Below, in pieces: positions 9,032 to 17,127 of a DNA stretch of 37,358 bases. A program made the position numbers and the translations under genes. The notes below the pieces were generated by a model. It had not been told where the DNA came from. It saw only the letters and a program-made list of their open reading frames with translations, and searched no databases. Source of the stretch: Planctomycetes bacterium UBA1146 (GTDB lineage: Bacteria; Planctomycetota; UBA8108; UBA1146); assembly GCA_002311345.1 (NCBI GenBank), contig DCAA01000044.1, forward strand, positions 29,708-67,065. Reading direction: 5' to 3'. Every line of letters starts with the position of its first letter. The stretch's first letter is position 1.

Positions 9032-11959
9032 ATGAAGACGCAGAGCCTGTCTCTCGTGTCTCTCCTGACTTGTGTACTGCTGGCGGCTCCGGTCGTAGCG
9101 GACAACGTCATCGCTGTAGGTACCACCGCTGCCCAGCCTGGCGCGGTGGCGATTCTCGATATCACCATCGAGAACGACGTCCCCATCGTCGCGTTTTCGT
9201 CCGGTTTTATTCACGATCCGGCAGTCCTCCAGCCGGTGACGATGCAGTATGCGGGACCCGTGGCGGCTGATTTCGTCGGCATCGTCCTCACCGTCGATGG
9301 CCTCGCTATCGGCGTACTCATCGATTACGAACTCGAACAGGTGATCCCGACGGGAGGTCCTCGTCTGGTGGCGTTGGCCATCTACGATGTAGACCCCGCA
9401 GCGGTGGGTCCGGCCGGGAGTGTCACGCCGGGTAGTATTGGTAATCCACCGATCGATCCCGAGTTCACCGATCCATTGGGCGGCCGGATCACCCCGGATC
9501 TGGTTGCTGGTGCTGTTTTTGTGCTGGGACCGATTCCGTCCGGTGTTCCTACCAACCGGATTCGCAGTGCCTCCGACGGTGTGTTTCGTGCGCACTCTCC
9601 CTCCGGAGTTCTCGAGGAAACTGGAGTTCTGCCACCGGGAGCACCGACCGACCTCTTCGTGGCCACCAATGGTGCCTCCTGGGTACTGGTGGCTTCAGCG
9701 CAGCGTGTTGTTCATGTCGGTCGCACCGGCACCGTGATCAACGAGATTCCCACCGGAGAGTTCCCCACTGCCATCGCTCCGATTGGCAACTACGGTGTCT
9801 TCGTCGCTCACCAAGATGGAACCCTGCAGGTGATCTATGCCGATGGAACCATCCTTCTCGGCGGTGATGGGGCCGGAGATACCGGCGAAGACGGGGCACT
9901 GGGTGCTGCGGTTCAGGTCGGTGTTGTCACCGACTTCGCGCCAGAAAACCCCAGTTCCTGGATCTGGGCATCCGGGCAAGAACGTCTGATTCGTCTCAAC
10001 CCTCAGGGCAATGTGATCGTCGATGTCAGTATGGGTCCCGGCAATGCCATCGCCGACATTTCCGGCAGCAGTATCCCCGATGGTTCGGTCTACGTGCTGT
10101 TGCCCGATCGCATCGAGAAGCGAGTTGCCGACGGTTCCCTCGATCACGTCCAGCAGTTACCGCCATCGACGTTGCCGACACGGATCGCCGTGACGGCTGC
10201 CCCCGATATCGATGGTGTGAGTCATGACCGAGTGGCGGTGCTCAACCCATCGAGCAACCAGGTGTTCATTTACGACTGGAGCCGCAACAACGATGTGATC
10301 GCCCTGTCGACGGTGACAACCGGCGATGGTGAAAACAGCATCTCCTGGGATGGATTGCGTCAGCTGTGGATTGCCGGTCAGGATCCTGCTACCGGCGATG
10401 CTTCTCTCACCTCCTATGACAGTGCAGGAGCAGTGGTCACAGATCTCTCCTTCCCGGGAGAGACGATTCTCCTCACTTCCGAGGGGGGTGCCATCCCCGC
10501 AGCTCTGTCTGATGAGGGTGATAGGGATTACGATGCCGATGAATACACCAACATCAACGAATTGAAGTCCGGATCGAACCTGTTCGATGCGACCAATGAT
10601 CCGAGCGATGCGGTTCCCTTCTATGTACTTCCGCTGGAGTCCTTGACCGCTGAAATCACCGAACCAGGCCCCTGCCCATGGATAGAACTGGTGTGGACCT
10701 GGAGTTCGCCGACGAATACCGCCCCCGATTTCTACGAGATCACACCCTATATCGACGGTGTGGCCGGTGACGCGCTGCTCGTCGACGGTGCTGTGAGCGG
10801 CTGGATCGACCAGGATGTGATTCCCGGTACCCACCGTTATGAGGTGGCCGTACTCATCGGCCCGGGCCGCTCCGACGTCCTGGAAGTGGTGGTGGTGGTC
10901 GGTGCTGGTGAATCCACAGAAGTCCCCATCGATGTCGGTTTCGACTTCACCGAGATCTTCGATATCACGGTGAATCCTGACAATCCCAACGGGACACCAC
11001 GCTACTACTGCACCGATTCTGCCAACGGTCAGATCTACGGTCTCGATGAGGACTTCCTACCGTTGGCGGTGATCGCCAGTCCTTTCGAAGATGGGATCCC
11101 CTGTACCGGCATCGCGTTCGTTGGGACCGGGGATGCAGATAACGGGTCGTTGATTGTCGGCAACGGGCAATCCGGCGTGCAGATGCATCTGATCGAGATC
11201 ACTCTCGCTGGCGAGTTCCTCCGTGATCTCTTCGTCTTCATACCGACACCTGCGCTTCCTACCGCGAAGGCGTTTCCAGGGCCGGTGGAAGGCCGTGCCG
11301 GCGGGATGGCTTTCGGTAGTGAATCGGGAACGGTTTACATCACGGGTCCTGATACCTGCGATATCTATGGCATGTCTCACGAAGGTAATGGAGAAACGGA
11401 TCCGGACTCTTCCTTCGAGCACCCCAATGAGGGTTCTCAGCAGAAGGGCTGTACGACCAAACAGTGTGCCCAGTCCAACGGCTTCATCGGTTGTACCGAG
11501 ACTCTCTACCTCACCAGCCAGACAGATGACGGAACCCTCGAGATCATCGAGGTGAGTGTCGAGGCAGGCGAGGCAACGCAGATCGGAGAGGGCATCAGTC
11601 TGGCCGGGATCGAGGATCCGGGCGGTATCGTATTCGAGGGTGATACCTTCATTGTCACAGGAAACAGCGATGGTAGCGTTTACCAGGTCCAGTCGACTGG
11701 TAATTTCGTGCGAGGCGATGCGAATGGGGATAGTCTCGTTGACATCGGTGACCCCATCACGATTCTCGGTGTTCTGTTCAATAGCGAACCGGCCTCCGAG
11801 TGCCTGGCCCAGCTCGATAGCAACGATGACAATCAAATAGACATCGGAGATGCGATCTACGTCTTGAATTTCTTGTTTCAGGATACTGCACAGCCTCCGG
11901 CACCATTCCCCGATCCGGGTCCTGATCCGACCCCATCTGCAGTGACACCTTGTCCGTGA
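9032..11959 (+). CDS. Secreted protein with cohesin-like N-terminus, propeller-like repeats and dockerin-like C-terminus
   Basis: 975 residues from ATG 9032, chosen because GGAGG at 9021-9025 is well spaced and a signal peptide follows (MKTQSLSLVSLLTCVLLAAPVVA). Residues about 24-185 resemble the cohesin-like beta module of neighbouring proteins (FIHDPAVLQPV, IGVLIDYELE, GSIGNPPID). Residues about 190-520 have propeller-like repeats of the kind seen in NHL or Vgb proteins. Around 550-640 is a fibronectin III-like segment, then a second propeller-like part to about 885. Residues 890-975 are dockerin-like with paired EF-loop motifs, RGDANGDSLVDIGD and LDSNDDNQIDIGD. It is probably exported and surface-attached. 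The next gene starts 17 bases after its stop, so the two secreted proteins likely share a transcript. A specific activity cannot be assigned. Confidence 0.82.
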   Translation: MKTQSLSLVSLLTCVLLAAPVVADNVIAVGTTAAQPGAVAILDITIENDVPIVAFSSGFIHDPAVLQPVTMQYAGPVAADFVGIVLTVDGLAIGVLIDYELEQVIPTGGPRLVALAIYDVDPAAVGPAGSVTPGSIGNPPIDPEFTDPLGGRITPDLVAGAVFVLGPIPSGVPTNRIRSASDGVFRAHSPSGVLEETGVLPPGAPTDLFVATNGASWVLVASAQRVVHVGRTGTVINEIPTGEFPTAIAPIGNYGVFVAHQDGTLQVIYADGTILLGGDGAGDTGEDGALGAAVQVGVVTDFAPENPSSWIWASGQERLIRLNPQGNVIVDVSMGPGNAIADISGSSIPDGSVYVLLPDRIEKRVADGSLDHVQQLPPSTLPTRIAVTAAPDIDGVSHDRVAVLNPSSNQVFIYDWSRNNDVIALSTVTTGDGENSISWDGLRQLWIAGQDPATGDASLTSYDSAGAVVTDLSFPGETILLTSEGGAIPAALSDEGDRDYDADEYTNINELKSGSNLFDATNDPSDAVPFYVLPLESLTAEITEPGPCPWIELVWTWSSPTNTAPDFYEITPYIDGVAGDALLVDGAVSGWIDQDVIPGTHRYEVAVLIGPGRSDVLEVVVVVGAGESTEVPIDVGFDFTEIFDITVNPDNPNGTPRYYCTDSANGQIYGLDEDFLPLAVIASPFEDGIPCTGIAFVGTGDADNGSLIVGNGQSGVQMHLIEITLAGEFLRDLFVFIPTPALPTAKAFPGPVEGRAGGMAFGSESGTVYITGPDTCDIYGMSHEGNGETDPDSSFEHPNEGSQQKGCTTKQCAQSNGFIGCTETLYLTSQTDDGTLEIIEVSVEAGEATQIGEGISLAGIEDPGGIVFEGDTFIVTGNSDGSVYQVQSTGNFVRGDANGDSLVDIGDPITILGVLFNSEPASECLAQLDSNDDNQIDIGDAIYVLNFLFQDTAQPPAPFPDPGPDPTPSAVTPCP

Positions 11960-11976
11960 TGATTGTGAAGGATTGT

Positions 11977-12858
11977 ATGAGCACCATGAAACGACACGAC
12001 AGAGCCCTGACTGTTCTTGCGGTGGTGGTCGTGATGCTCGCCCTCGGTGGGGCGACTCTCGCTCAGGATCCGGTCTTTGAGATCCAGGCGCCCGGCGGCG
12101 AGGCGTACTACCCGGTTGCTACCCCGGAGAGTGCGACCTTCACCGGATCGATTTCCATCCAGCAGACGGCGTTCCCTGATGGCGGATCCGTGCCCGCCGA
12201 GACCTCTGGCTACTCGCTGGGAGTGGCTCACGATCCGGCGATTTTGTCGATCAATACGGCAATAACGGTAGTGACATCAACGAGTGGTGAAGCGGTCGAA
12301 TTTGAAGTGGTGAACATCTATTTCGACGGGGTCACCCAGGGAGTTGTTTATGACTTCCTCCTTGACTGGTCGCTTTCCCTGGTAGTTGCCACACCCGTTC
12401 TGGAAATCGAATACCAGTTGCAAGCTGGAGTTCTGACCGGTGCAACCTCCTCGAGTTCCACTACCTTGAACGTGGTGAATACCCTCGGAGACCCTCCCGT
12501 GGATAACGTGATGGTCGTTGATGGTGCTTCCGTGCCAGCTGTCCCTGTCGACGGAACCCTGATCCTGACTCCTTACGAGGGTTCCCAGTTCATCCGCGGA
12601 GACGTGACCCAGAACGGTTCCCTCGATGTGGCGGATGGGATCGGAGTGCTCAACTATCTGTTCCTGTCCACCACGACCACCTGCTTCAATGCTCTCGATG
12701 CAGACGACACCGGTAACGTATCCATCTCGGATGCGGTGAGGATCCTCTGCGCGGTCTTCTGCCCCGGTTCTCCTGCTCCTGAGGGCCCCTATCCCGGTTG
12801 CGGTGTCGATGTCGCAACAGATGGGGGAAGTTGCAACGCCTTCGCCAGTTGCCCATGA
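11977..12858 (+). CDS. Secreted cohesin-like/dockerin-like protein
   Basis: 293 residues from ATG 11977; AAGGA at 11968-11972 supports it over ATG 11959 and ATG 11986. A signal peptide is clear (hydrophobic run LTVLAVVVVMLALGG ending GATLAQ). Residues about 35-200 form one cohesin-like beta module, with YSLGVAHDPAIL, GVVYDFLLDW, PVLEIEYQL, LGDPPVDNVMVVDGASVP and DGTLILTP. Residues 203-293 are a dockerin-like tail starting FIRGDVTQNGSLDVAD and ending in a Cys-containing CGVD...CNAFASCP segment. The same module order appears twice-over in the protein at 32717-34057 (-), so these are paralogues. The role is probably extracellular or cell-surface assembly, by inference. Confidence 0.82.
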   Translation: MSTMKRHDRALTVLAVVVVMLALGGATLAQDPVFEIQAPGGEAYYPVATPESATFTGSISIQQTAFPDGGSVPAETSGYSLGVAHDPAILSINTAITVVTSTSGEAVEFEVVNIYFDGVTQGVVYDFLLDWSLSLVVATPVLEIEYQLQAGVLTGATSSSSTTLNVVNTLGDPPVDNVMVVDGASVPAVPVDGTLILTPYEGSQFIRGDVTQNGSLDVADGIGVLNYLFLSTTTTCFNALDADDTGNVSISDAVRILCAVFCPGSPAPEGPYPGCGVDVATDGGSCNAFASCP

Positions 12859-13031
12859 TCGGGATTTCAGCGACGTGAGGTTTTTAGCAGCAAAGCGACC
12901 AGCGTTGCGTCATCGGTATCTCTTACTCGTTCTGCTTGCCTTGTTGGTTTCCTTCACGGGGTAAACCCTTGTTGTCGAATCACGGGTCGGGGTGTAGCGT
13001 GGTTCCATTCAAGTCGGTGAAACCGGTTCTG

Positions 13032-13499
13032 ATGACGACTTTTTCCAGGAGGCACTTGGACGCGCCACGTTACGAAAAATACTCCACCGTTCCTCTGTTC
13101 GAGGGACTCAAGCCGGAAGAAATCGGTGCTCTGCTCGATTATTCCGAGGAGGTCAACGTCGAGGCCGGTGATGTGGTCATCCACGAAGGTGAGCCCCCGA
13201 AAGATTTTTACATCGTTGCCGAGGGAACCCTCGATGTGATCAAGACCGAGGGAGAGAACCCCACGGTTCTGGCGAGGCTTTCCGATCTCAGTTCATTTGG
13301 CGAGATTGGTGTGGTCTCCGATCAGGCTCATACCGCCAGCATCGTGGCCGTATCCCGCTCTCGATTACGCCGTTTTTCCATCGATCGATTTCGGGAGTTG
13401 CTCGATCATGGAGATCGTACCGCCTTTCGCATGGTACTCGGATTGACCAAACTGCTCGCGTTACGATTGACCTCCAGTGATAAACGAAGAGTGAGCTGA
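13032..13499 (+). CDS. Stand-alone cyclic nucleotide-binding domain protein
   Basis: About 155 residues form one cNMP-binding beta barrel: VPLFEGLKPEEIGALLDYSEEV, GDVVIHEGEPPKDFYIVAEGTLDVI, and the phosphate-binding cassette FGEIGVVSDQAHTASIVA, followed by helices. There is no DNA-binding helix-turn-helix and no membrane segment, so it is probably a soluble sensor that acts through a partner. In the cassette the Arg that usually grips the cyclic phosphate (R-S/T-A in CRP) is His100. The start is uncertain: ATG 13032 has no good ribosome site, while TTG 13056 follows AGGAGG by only 3 bases; either keeps the whole domain. The stop is 3 bases before the phosphodiesterase-like gene, so the two are co-expressed. 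Confidence 0.87.
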   Translation: MTTFSRRHLDAPRYEKYSTVPLFEGLKPEEIGALLDYSEEVNVEAGDVVIHEGEPPKDFYIVAEGTLDVIKTEGENPTVLARLSDLSSFGEIGVVSDQAHTASIVAVSRSRLRRFSIDRFRELLDHGDRTAFRMVLGLTKLLALRLTSSDKRRVS

Positions 13500-13502
13500 A
13501 TC

Positions 13503-14285
13503 TTGAGACTGCAGTTGATTCCCTCAACAGTGGCCGGAAATGGTCCAGCCCAACTCCTCAGTTCCTACCTGATTGATAATTGCATCTGCATCGATGCGGG
13601 AAGTATTGGATTTCACTCTGATCTCGATCTGCAGTTGGGTGTGAAGCACGTCTTCATCACTCACTCCCACAGCGATCATGTCGCCAGTCTTCCGGCGTTT
13701 CTGGATGCACATTTAGGGGTGGATAGGGATTCGAGTGGGCCTGTGACGATCTATGCCACCGAGACGACAGTAAGCAGTCTCCAGCAGGATCTGCTCAATG
13801 ACCGCCACTGGCCTGATTTTCTTCGAATCTGCCAGGAATCGGGGAAAGATTTGATGCGGTTGGAGGTCATCCACCCAGGTGTCCCCATCGAGGTGGACGG
13901 CAAGAGAATCACCGCGGTTCCTGTCGACCACATCGTTGAGACAGTGGCCTATATCGTCGAGGACGATGCCAGTGCTTGTGTCATCATCACGGACACGGGA
14001 CCCACCGATGAGATCTGGCAATGCTGTCATGAACTACAGGGGTTATCGACGGTAGTACTGGAGATGGCCTTTCCGAAACGACTCCAGTGGCTCGCCGATG
14101 CGTCCAAGCATCTGACTTCGGTCACCTTCGAGTCAGAGCGGGCCAAGGCTCCCGACCCGGATCAATTGAAATTCCTCGCGGTGCATCTGAAGGCGAATCA
14201 GTTCGATGAAATCGTCGAGGAACTGACTGCGCTTTCCTTGCCTGGAGTCGAACTGATGAAATCGGGTCACGACTACCAGACCTGA
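13503..14285 (+). CDS. Class II cAMP phosphodiesterase-like metallo-beta-lactamase-fold enzyme
   Basis: 260 residues from TTG 13503, 3 bases after the cNMP-binding gene. The metal site is complete: H54-S-H56-S-D58-H59 (THSHSDH), H143 (PVDHIV), D164 (ITDTGPT), H203 (SKHLTS) and H228. The surroundings fit the class II 3',5'-cyclic nucleotide phosphodiesterase family (PDE1/CpdP type, PF02112): LLSSYLIDN...IDAGSIGF, ASLPAFLDAH, NDRHWPDF and TGPTDEIW. It would hydrolyse a cyclic nucleotide to the 5'-nucleotide with two metal ions. Pairing with a cNMP-binding protein supports that role. It lacks a signal peptide, whereas CpdP-type enzymes are often periplasmic, so it is likely cytoplasmic. The alternative is another MBL-fold hydrolase, but the DTGPT and PVDH blocks favour phosphodiesterase. 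Confidence 0.85.
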   Translation: MRLQLIPSTVAGNGPAQLLSSYLIDNCICIDAGSIGFHSDLDLQLGVKHVFITHSHSDHVASLPAFLDAHLGVDRDSSGPVTIYATETTVSSLQQDLLNDRHWPDFLRICQESGKDLMRLEVIHPGVPIEVDGKRITAVPVDHIVETVAYIVEDDASACVIITDTGPTDEIWQCCHELQGLSTVVLEMAFPKRLQWLADASKHLTSVTFESERAKAPDPDQLKFLAVHLKANQFDEIVEELTALSLPGVELMKSGHDYQT

Positions 14286-14361
14286 TCTTGGTTCCTGTCT
14301 CCGCCATCTATCTGGCCCCCAAACACCACCCTTGCACCAGGTGGATCGCTGGAGCACGGTG

Positions 14362-15177
14362 CTACTTTCCGGGAAGTCCGGCGAGGAAATCTCTCACCGC
14401 TTCGAAGGCGACACCGCTTCGGCGTGAATCGTTGTGTTGACCCCCGGGGATCTTCACCAGTTGTTTCGGATCAGGGGCCAGACGGTGGAGTTCCATCCCC
14501 TGTTCGTAGGGCACGATTTCATCCGCATCGCCGTGCAGTAGCAGCAGCGGGCAGGTGATGGAACCGATCCTTCCCGAGTTGTCGAGACGTGTCTGCATCA
14601 GCATTCCCATGCCAGGGATCGGCATGATCACATCTGCTATCGCACGTCCGTTGAGGAGTGGGGAATCGAGGATGAGCCCGCACGCCTCACCTTCGGCGGC
14701 GAGAACGACGGCGGGAACGGTGCCGAGGCTACGGCCGAAGGCGACCACATTTTTTCCTGATAGACGACGAGTGAAGGCGATCGCGGCCCGGGCATCGGCG
14801 ATGATCCCCTTCTCGGTCGGATTGCCTTTCGAGCGTCCGTAGCCGCGGTAGTCAAAGAGCAACACCGACCAGCCACATTTCTGCCAGTGGCTGGCGATAT
14901 CGAAGCGATGAGAGATATTGCCGGCGTTTCCGTGGCAGTACACGAGAACCGCGCTGGCTTGCTCGGCGGGGAACCAGGCCCCGGAGAGTTCGGTGCCATC
15001 GGTACTGACGAACTCGACTTCCTTCGCCTCGTCGGGCAACGGTGCATCCCAGGGGGCCGATGGAACAAAGATCATTTTCCGTTCCATCCTCCAGCCGAAG
15101 ATGAGGAAGAGACACAAGAGGATCGCAAGTATGCGCAGCACGCGAATCCACAGCGCTAAAGGTGTGGCCTCACCCAT
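14362..15177 (-). CDS. Membrane-anchored alpha/beta hydrolase (ABHD13/BEM46-like)
   Basis: 271 residues from ATG 15177 with AAGG about 7 bases upstream. Residues 12-28 are one hydrophobic segment (IRVLRILAILLCLFLIFGW), so the protein is anchored with the hydrolase domain probably outside the cytoplasm. The catalytic triad is visible: S150 in GRSLG, D219 in LHGDADEIVP, H248 in GGQHND. YCHGNAGNISHR supplies the oxyanion HG motif, and FDYRGYGRSKGNP is typical of the BEM46/ABHD13/ABHD17 group. The substrate is unknown: an ester, thioester or peptide is possible. It converges with the phosphodiesterase-like gene; the 76 bases between them contain no convincing terminator. Confidence 0.9.
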   Translation of the reverse strand: MGEATPLALWIRVLRILAILLCLFLIFGWRMERKMIFVPSAPWDAPLPDEAKEVEFVSTDGTELSGAWFPAEQASAVLVYCHGNAGNISHRFDIASHWQKCGWSVLLFDYRGYGRSKGNPTEKGIIADARAAIAFTRRLSGKNVVAFGRSLGTVPAVVLAAEGEACGLILDSPLLNGRAIADVIMPIPGMGMLMQTRLDNSGRIGSITCPLLLLHGDADEIVPYEQGMELHRLAPDPKQLVKIPGGQHNDSRRSGVAFEAVRDFLAGLPGK

Positions 15178-15281
15178 CGGGGCACCTTCCAGTTACTTGC
15201 GGCGCCATCGCCGCCGGGGCATCGTACAGGTCTCGGTGCTTCGTCGTCTCAAGACATGCTCGATCCACCGAGGGAGAAATC

Positions 15282-15356
15282 ATGTCGACCATCGATTGCC
15301 GCGCTTTCATCACTGCCGCTGCCACCGAACGAGTCAAGGCTGCGGACCGCTTCTAG
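15282..15356 (+). CDS. Possible 24-residue small protein or leader peptide
   Basis: A short frame, MSTIDCRAFITAAATERVKAADRF, starts at ATG 15282 with GGGAG at 15272-15276, and ends at TAG 15354-15356. The stop is followed by GGAGA, which serves as the ribosome site of the DsbD-N-like gene at 15371, so the two could be translationally coupled. It is amphipathic with one Cys and resembles no family I recognise. It may be a leader peptide or chance; only the ribosome site and position support it. Confidence 0.3.
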   Translation: MSTIDCRAFITAAATERVKAADRF

Positions 15357-15370
15357 AGGAGACCGACCGA

Positions 15371-16402
15371 ATGTTCCCTGGCATCAAGTTGTCACTCATC
15401 GAACTGTCGAGGATCGTCTGTCTGCTACTGCTGGTGATTTCCAGTGCCAGTTTCTTATCTGGACAGGACGGGATTCTCGACGAACTTGCCGCAGAAGACC
15501 CATGCTCGGTACGTCTCTTCAGCGCCGTGAGGACCTACCAGCCGGGAGTTTCCTTCGAGGTGGGAGTGCTGGTGGAGCCGGATGCAGGCTGGCATGGCTA
15601 CTGGCACTCGGCTCGTGATGGTGGAGATGCACCGGAGGCGATCTGGGATCTCCCCGAGGGGTGGAAGGTGAGCGGTCCCGAATTCCCTGTCCCGGAGCGA
15701 ATGGTGGAACCAGGTGATCTAGTCAGCATCGGTTACAAGAAACCGTTCCTGTTGCGATTTCGCCTCCATCCGGCCTCTTCTGTCGAAGCAGAGGAAATTG
15801 GCACCAAACTGGAGATCCCCCTGGTGGTGATCTGGCAGGTGTGCAAGACCACCTGCATCTACGGCGAGAGCCGTGCGAGCTTGCAACTGAGTCGAGGTGA
15901 CAAACCGACCGTCGATAAAGGGGGGTCGGCGATGCTAGCACGATGGAAGGATCGCTACCCGGTCGAGGCTTCTGCCGCTCGCGGTTTTCGTTTCCAGTTG
16001 TCTTGGTTTCCCGATGCGCACGCCGGTCGGGTTCGCAGTGGCACCTGGGTGGTGCGGTGGTATCGCGAGGGATCAGATCGTCGTCCAGCAGTACCGGTAC
16101 AGTGGCTCGCGTTTCCGCACGGGCTGGAAGCGGGGATCGTCCAGGAAGCCGAGGTGAGGTCGTGGGTTGGGGATAGCGATGGCACTGCAGAAGTCCACAG
16201 GGGCTGGCAAGTGAGTTTCTCCGTGGCGGATCTGGGGTCGGGCTTCCAATACGGGGCTCTGGGTGCGACACTGGTTCCTACTCCAGGGAAGGCCAAAGGG
16301 CCGGTTCCCGGGATGCCTGCAATTATTGTCCGGGCCGTGCAGGCAGCGAGGAGTGGATCGCCGGAGCCCGGTTCCGGAAACAAGAAAGGAAGCGGCAGAT
16401 GA
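15371..16402 (+). CDS. DsbD N-terminal-domain-like exported protein
   Basis: 343 residues from ATG 15371, with AGAGGAG upstream. A hydrophobic signal or anchor spans about residues 15-30 (IVCLLLLVISSASFLSG). The body matches the DsbD/ScsB alpha domain: DAGWHGYWHSARDGGDAPE, WDLPEGWKVSGPEFPVPER, YKKPFLLRFRLHPAS, and the redox pair region WQVCKTTCIYG, which is the usual WLVCKEVCIPG. In DsbD this domain accepts electrons from the transmembrane domain and passes them to periplasmic partners. Here it is alone, without the membrane beta or thioredoxin gamma domains. The stop overlaps the next ATG (ATGA, 16399-16402), so it is tightly coupled to the selenocysteine redoxin, which suggests it is that protein's redox partner or reductase (inference). 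Confidence 0.85.
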   Translation: MFPGIKLSLIELSRIVCLLLLVISSASFLSGQDGILDELAAEDPCSVRLFSAVRTYQPGVSFEVGVLVEPDAGWHGYWHSARDGGDAPEAIWDLPEGWKVSGPEFPVPERMVEPGDLVSIGYKKPFLLRFRLHPASSVEAEEIGTKLEIPLVVIWQVCKTTCIYGESRASLQLSRGDKPTVDKGGSAMLARWKDRYPVEASAARGFRFQLSWFPDAHAGRVRSGTWVVRWYREGSDRRPAVPVQWLAFPHGLEAGIVQEAEVRSWVGDSDGTAEVHRGWQVSFSVADLGSGFQYGALGATLVPTPGKAKGPVPGMPAIIVRAVQAARSGSPEPGSGNKKGSGR

Positions 16403-16992
16403 AGACGATGTCGAAGTTTCTCCTGTTGGCGCTCGTGCTGTCACTGGGTGCCGGTGCGGGATTCCTGCAGGCCGACGAGAAAACCCAGGATTCAGCCAAG
16501 AAGGAAGTTCCCGGACTCAGTTTTGAACTGAAGGATCTCGATGGGAAGACTTTCAAGTCCTCTGACTACAAGGACAAGTTGATCGTGCTGGAATGGACCG
16601 AATCCGCCTGTCCGGCGGTCATACCCCTTTACAAGACAAAGAAGGTTCAAAACCTCGCTGCTTCTTACAAGGACAAGGGTGTCCAGTGGTTCTCGGTCTG
16701 CTCGACCAAGAACAACAACATCGCGACACTCAAGAAGTTCTCGAAGCAGTACGGTGTCGAGCACAAGATCCTGACCGATTTTAATGGCACGGTGGGCAAG
16801 AAGTTCGGTGCCAAGCGCACGCCCCACTGTTTCGTGATCAAGAATGGTAAGGTTCTCTACCAGGGTGCTTTTGACAATCGCAGGTCGGGCGAAAATTATG
16901 TCAAGAAAGCGGTCGACGAGATCCTCGCTGGCAAGGAAGTTTCTACTCCGCGGACGAAACCCTATGGCTGAACCGTGAAATACGCGTCTTAG
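16399..16992 (+). CDS. Exported thioredoxin-fold redoxin, probable selenoprotein (TGA 16969-16971 read as Sec191)
   Basis: Start ATG 16399 overlaps the upstream stop. A signal peptide covers about residues 1-25. The body is an AhpC/TSA-redoxin fold: LSFELKDLDGKTFKSSDYKDKLIVLEW, C71 in ESACPAV at the peroxidatic position, GTVGKKFGAKRTPHCFV and VLYQGAFD. Conventional reading ends after 190 residues at TKPYG-TGA. The next codons give TVKYAS then TAG (16990-16992). From memory, relatives in Planctomycetota end in TKPYGCxVKY-like sequences, so the TGA sits exactly where a conserved Cys belongs. A hairpin 19 nt downstream fits a bacterial SECIS. With Sec the protein is 197 residues, and Cys71/Sec191 could form the redox pair. 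The alternative is a true stop with loss of the tail; the retained VKY codons argue against it. Confidence 0.82.
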
Positions 16993-17003
16993 TTGAAGAC
17001 GTG
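16983..17003 (+). promoter_or_regulatory. Candidate bacterial SECIS element
   Basis: Stem 16985-16990 (CGTCTT) pairs perfectly with 16996-17001 (AAGACG), and G16984-T17002 and C16983-G17003 extend it to 8 pairs. The loop is AGTTG, with G in the second position as the bacterial SECIS rule requires. There are 19 nt between the TGA and the loop, inside the usual range of about 16-37. The TAG stop of the extended frame falls at the top of the stem and start of the loop. It is distinct from the transcription terminator that follows. Confidence 0.65.
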
Positions 17004-17019
17004 ATAAATGTTGACTATG

Positions 17020-17055
17020 AGGCCCGATCTCCTGACAGGAGATCGGGCCTTTTTT
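17020..17055 (+). terminator. Rho-independent terminator of the DsbD-like/redoxin operon
   Basis: A perfect 13-pair stem (17020-17032 with 17038-17050; AGGCCCGATCTCC) with loop TGACA is followed by a run of T at 17050-17055. It lies 28 bases after the TAG of the extended redoxin frame and before the GH95 gene. Confidence 0.93.
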
Positions 17056-17127
17056 GATCGGCCGGCTCGACGATCGTGCTTGGACCCCGGTCATCGCCAG
17101 TGCATCCTGAAGTGAGGAGGATTCTCG

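Noticed and set aside
14286..14361. CCACC/GGTGG inverted repeat between convergent genes
   Set aside because: Stem too short and no T run on either strand; not a credible terminator.
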